The notes under the pieces are model-generated. The model saw only the letters and a list, made by a program, of their open reading frames with translations. It was not told the DNA's origin and did no database searches. Of a stretch of DNA of 7,749 nt, positions 5,964-7,749 are shown in pieces. This stretch comes from Oscillospiraceae bacterium (GTDB taxonomy: Bacteria; Bacillota; Clostridia; Oscillospirales; Acutalibacteraceae). Positions within the stretch are counted from its first letter, which is position 1. Each line of letters starts with the position of its first letter. The position numbers and the translations under genes are program-made. The stretch spans positions 1 to 7,749 of the forward strand of contig JAITBA010000165.1 of the NCBI GenBank assembly GCA_031283835.1, in the 5' to 3' direction.

Positions 5964-7749
5964 TTAGCCGCGTCGCAAGCGATAGGCGCGGCGCGCGTGC
6001 AGGGCGGTGCCCAGTTTTTCAATTTCCATGGCGGCGGTGGGCACCAGCGCAAGGGCGGCGGTCGTCAACCATTGCAGGCCGTTGAGCGGAACGGTGCCAA
6101 AAATCTCGCACAGGGGCACAAAGGCAACCACCAGCACCTGCAGGCCGCAGCACACAACGTTGGCAAAGTTCATTTGCTTGTTACTAAAAGGGCCAATGGC
6201 CAGCAGGGAGCGCGCGGAGCGCTTGTTGTTTGCATGCAGCACTTCCACAAAGCTGAGCACCGAAAAAGCCATGGTGCGGCCCAGCGGCAGGTCGTCGCCC
6301 CCAAAGCCCAGCATCCGCCGCCCCAGCACAAAGGCCAAAAGCGTCACCGCCCCCATGAGCGTGCCCTCCATAGCCATGTGCAGCGCAAGGGTCTTGTCAA
6401 AAAAGTTCTGGTTCACCGGCTTGGGCGCCTGGCGCATAATATTCGGTTCGGTGGGTTCCATGCCCAGGGCAATGGCCGGTGCCGAGTCTGTGACCACGTT
6501 CACCCACAGCAGCTGAATGGGCAGCAGCGGGGTGGGCAGCCCAAGGATTGACGCAAAAAACACGGCCACAATTTCGCCAATATTGCTGGAAATCAAAAAA
6601 TGCACAGACTTTTTAATGTTATCATAGATGCCGCGCCCAGCCTCCGTCGCGTGCACAATAGTGGCAAAGTTGTCGTCGGTCAAAATCATATCCGCCGCGC
6701 CCTTGGCCACTTCCGTGCCGCTGCCCATGGCGCAACCAATATCCGCCGCCTTCAGGGCCGGGGCATCGTTCACGCCGTCGCCCGTCATGGCGACCACATG
6801 CCCCATGGCGCGCAGGGCTTTCACAATGCGCATTTTATGTTCGGGCGTTACGCGCGCAAAAACACGGCAATCCCGGAGCTGTTCTTTCAGCGCTTCCTCG
6901 TTCATTTTGTCCAGCGTCGCGCCCGTCAAGGCACTGCGGGTGCCGTCGGTGATGCCAATTTCCCGGGCAATGGCATTGGCCGTGGCCGCGTGGTCCCCGG
7001 TAATCATAATGGGGATGATGCCTGCGTGGCGGCAAATTTTCACGGCGGCGCGCGCTTCCTTGCGCGGCGGGTCGTTCATGCCAATCAGCCCCAAAAAAGT
7101 GAGGTGCTCCTCCCCGGTGGTTTGCGCCTGGGCGACGGGTTTATACGCCACGGCAAGCACCCGCAGGGCGCGGTTTGCCATTTGCTCGTTGGTCGCAAGC
7201 GCGCCGCGCCGGGTGTGTTCGTCCATGCTGCACCGCGCCAACAAAATATCCGGCGCGCCCTTCACAATCATGGCAAGCCCTTCTGGCAGGCGGCAAACAA
7301 CGCTCATGCGCTTGCGCGACGAATCAAAGGGGGTTTCGCGCATACGGGGGTATTTTTTGCGGTCCTCCATCACCAAAATTTTGTGCCGCGCCGCCGCGTC
7401 AATAATCGCGGTTTCGGTGGGGTCGCCGCTAAGAGTCGCTTTTTTGCGCCCGTTTGTCTGCACTTCGGCGTTGCAGCACAGTGCGGCGTATTGCAGCAGA
7501 CGGCCTTCGCTCACGCCGGTGGCCGGCTCCAGCCGGGTGACAGTCATCTTGTTCTGCGTGAGCGTGCCTGTTTTGTCAGAGCAAATCACGCTGGCGCAGC
7601 CCAGGGTTTCGACAGCGGGCAGGCGGCGCACAATGGCCCCTTGCCTTGCCATGCGCTGCACGCCAATGCTCAGCACCACCGTCACCATGGCAGGCAACCC
7701 CTCGGGGATGGCGGCCACCGCCAGGCTGATGGCCAGCATAAAACTTTCG
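5964..7749 (-). CDS. P-type Ca2+-transporting ATPase, SERCA-like (5' end beyond window)
   Basis: The frame is open to the right edge; the window begins in transmembrane helix 4, so roughly 300 N-terminal residues (helices 1-3 and the actuator domain) are missing. The Met at 7739 is internal. Numbered from that Met: PEGLP (12-16), phosphorylation site D55 in DKTGTLT, nucleotide-domain KGAPD (160-164), TGDH (248-250 region), TPEHK (298-302), hinge TGDGVNDAPALK (319-330), and helices 5-10 (about 377-571). The family pumps Ca2+ out of the cytoplasm using ATP through an aspartyl-phosphate. Side-chain ligands of both SERCA calcium sites are present: E13 (helix 4), N386 and E389 (helix 5), N414, T417 and D418 (helix 6), E499 (helix 8). 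No regulatory C-terminal extension follows helix 10. It is convergent to the regulator operon and probably an independent unit. Confidence 0.95.
   Translation of the reverse strand, partial: ESFMLAISLAVAAIPEGLPAMVTVVLSIGVQRMARQGAIVRRLPAVETLGCASVICSDKTGTLTQNKMTVTRLEPATGVSEGRLLQYAALCCNAEVQTNGRKKATLSGDPTETAIIDAAARHKILVMEDRKKYPRMRETPFDSSRKRMSVVCRLPEGLAMIVKGAPDILLARCSMDEHTRRGALATNEQMANRALRVLAVAYKPVAQAQTTGEEHLTFLGLIGMNDPPRKEARAAVKICRHAGIIPIMITGDHAATANAIAREIGITDGTRSALTGATLDKMNEEALKEQLRDCRVFARVTPEHKMRIVKALRAMGHVVAMTGDGVNDAPALKAADIGCAMGSGTEVAKGAADMILTDDNFATIVHATEAGRGIYDNIKKSVHFLISSNIGEIVAVFFASILGLPTPLLPIQLLWVNVVTDSAPAIALGMEPTEPNIMRQAPKPVNQNFFDKTLALHMAMEGTLMGAVTLLAFVLGRRMLGFGGDDLPLGRTMAFSVLSFVEVLHANNKRSARSLLAIGPFSNKQMNFANVVCCGLQVLVVAFVPLCEIFGTVPLNGLQWLTTAALALVPTAAMEIEKLGTALHARRAYRLRRG

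Noticed and set aside
5997..6551. Plus-strand ORFs of 169-184 codons opposite the ATPase
   Set aside because: They are antisense shadows of conserved ATPase helices 5-10, with no ribosome site or recognisable product.

Overview
The window looks like chromosomal DNA from a Bacillota (Firmicutes) anaerobe, most likely a Clostridia member of the Oscillospiraceae type. The grounds are strong AGGAGG-type ribosome binding sites, near-consensus sigma-A promoters in AT-rich spacers between clearly GC-rich genes, a DUF6273 protein (a family common in Clostridia), a SERCA-like calcium ATPase and a very large secreted protein with Pro/Asp-rich linkers. The lineage is an inference; there is no rRNA or other phylogenetic marker here.

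Layout. (1) 1-4068, minus strand: the first 1,356 codons of a giant secreted protein of unknown function that runs off the left edge. It has a signal peptide, a large N-terminal region, two low-complexity linkers (a D/N/E-P dipeptide run and eleven T/V-D-P triplets) and a helical C-terminal part. (2) 4069-4361: a compact divergent control region. The minus-strand promoter has TTGACT, a 17-bp spacer and an extended -10 TGATATAAT, with an A17 tract just upstream and a perfect 18-bp dyad lying over the -35 box. Its leader is about 130 nt and contains an unproven 51-codon ORF. The plus-strand promoter (TTGCAA, 17 bp, TATAAT) lies so close to its gene that the predicted leader is about 13 nt. (3) 4362-5802, plus strand: a two-gene operon with a membrane-anchored extracytoplasmic DUF6273 protein followed 19 nt later by an OmpR/PhoB-type response regulator. 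No histidine kinase follows. (4) 5803-5963: convergent spacer with a 17-bp direct repeat and a hairpin terminator. (5) 5964-7749, minus strand: the C-terminal two thirds of a P-type Ca2+-ATPase that runs off the right edge, with all the side-chain calcium ligands of SERCA visible.

How the parts may work together. The DUF6273 protein and the regulator are probably co-transcribed, so the envelope protein may sense or be controlled through the regulator. The divergent surface protein is the nearest candidate target. This is inference: no binding site was proven and no cognate kinase is in view. The calcium pump faces this operon convergently and is probably an independent unit.
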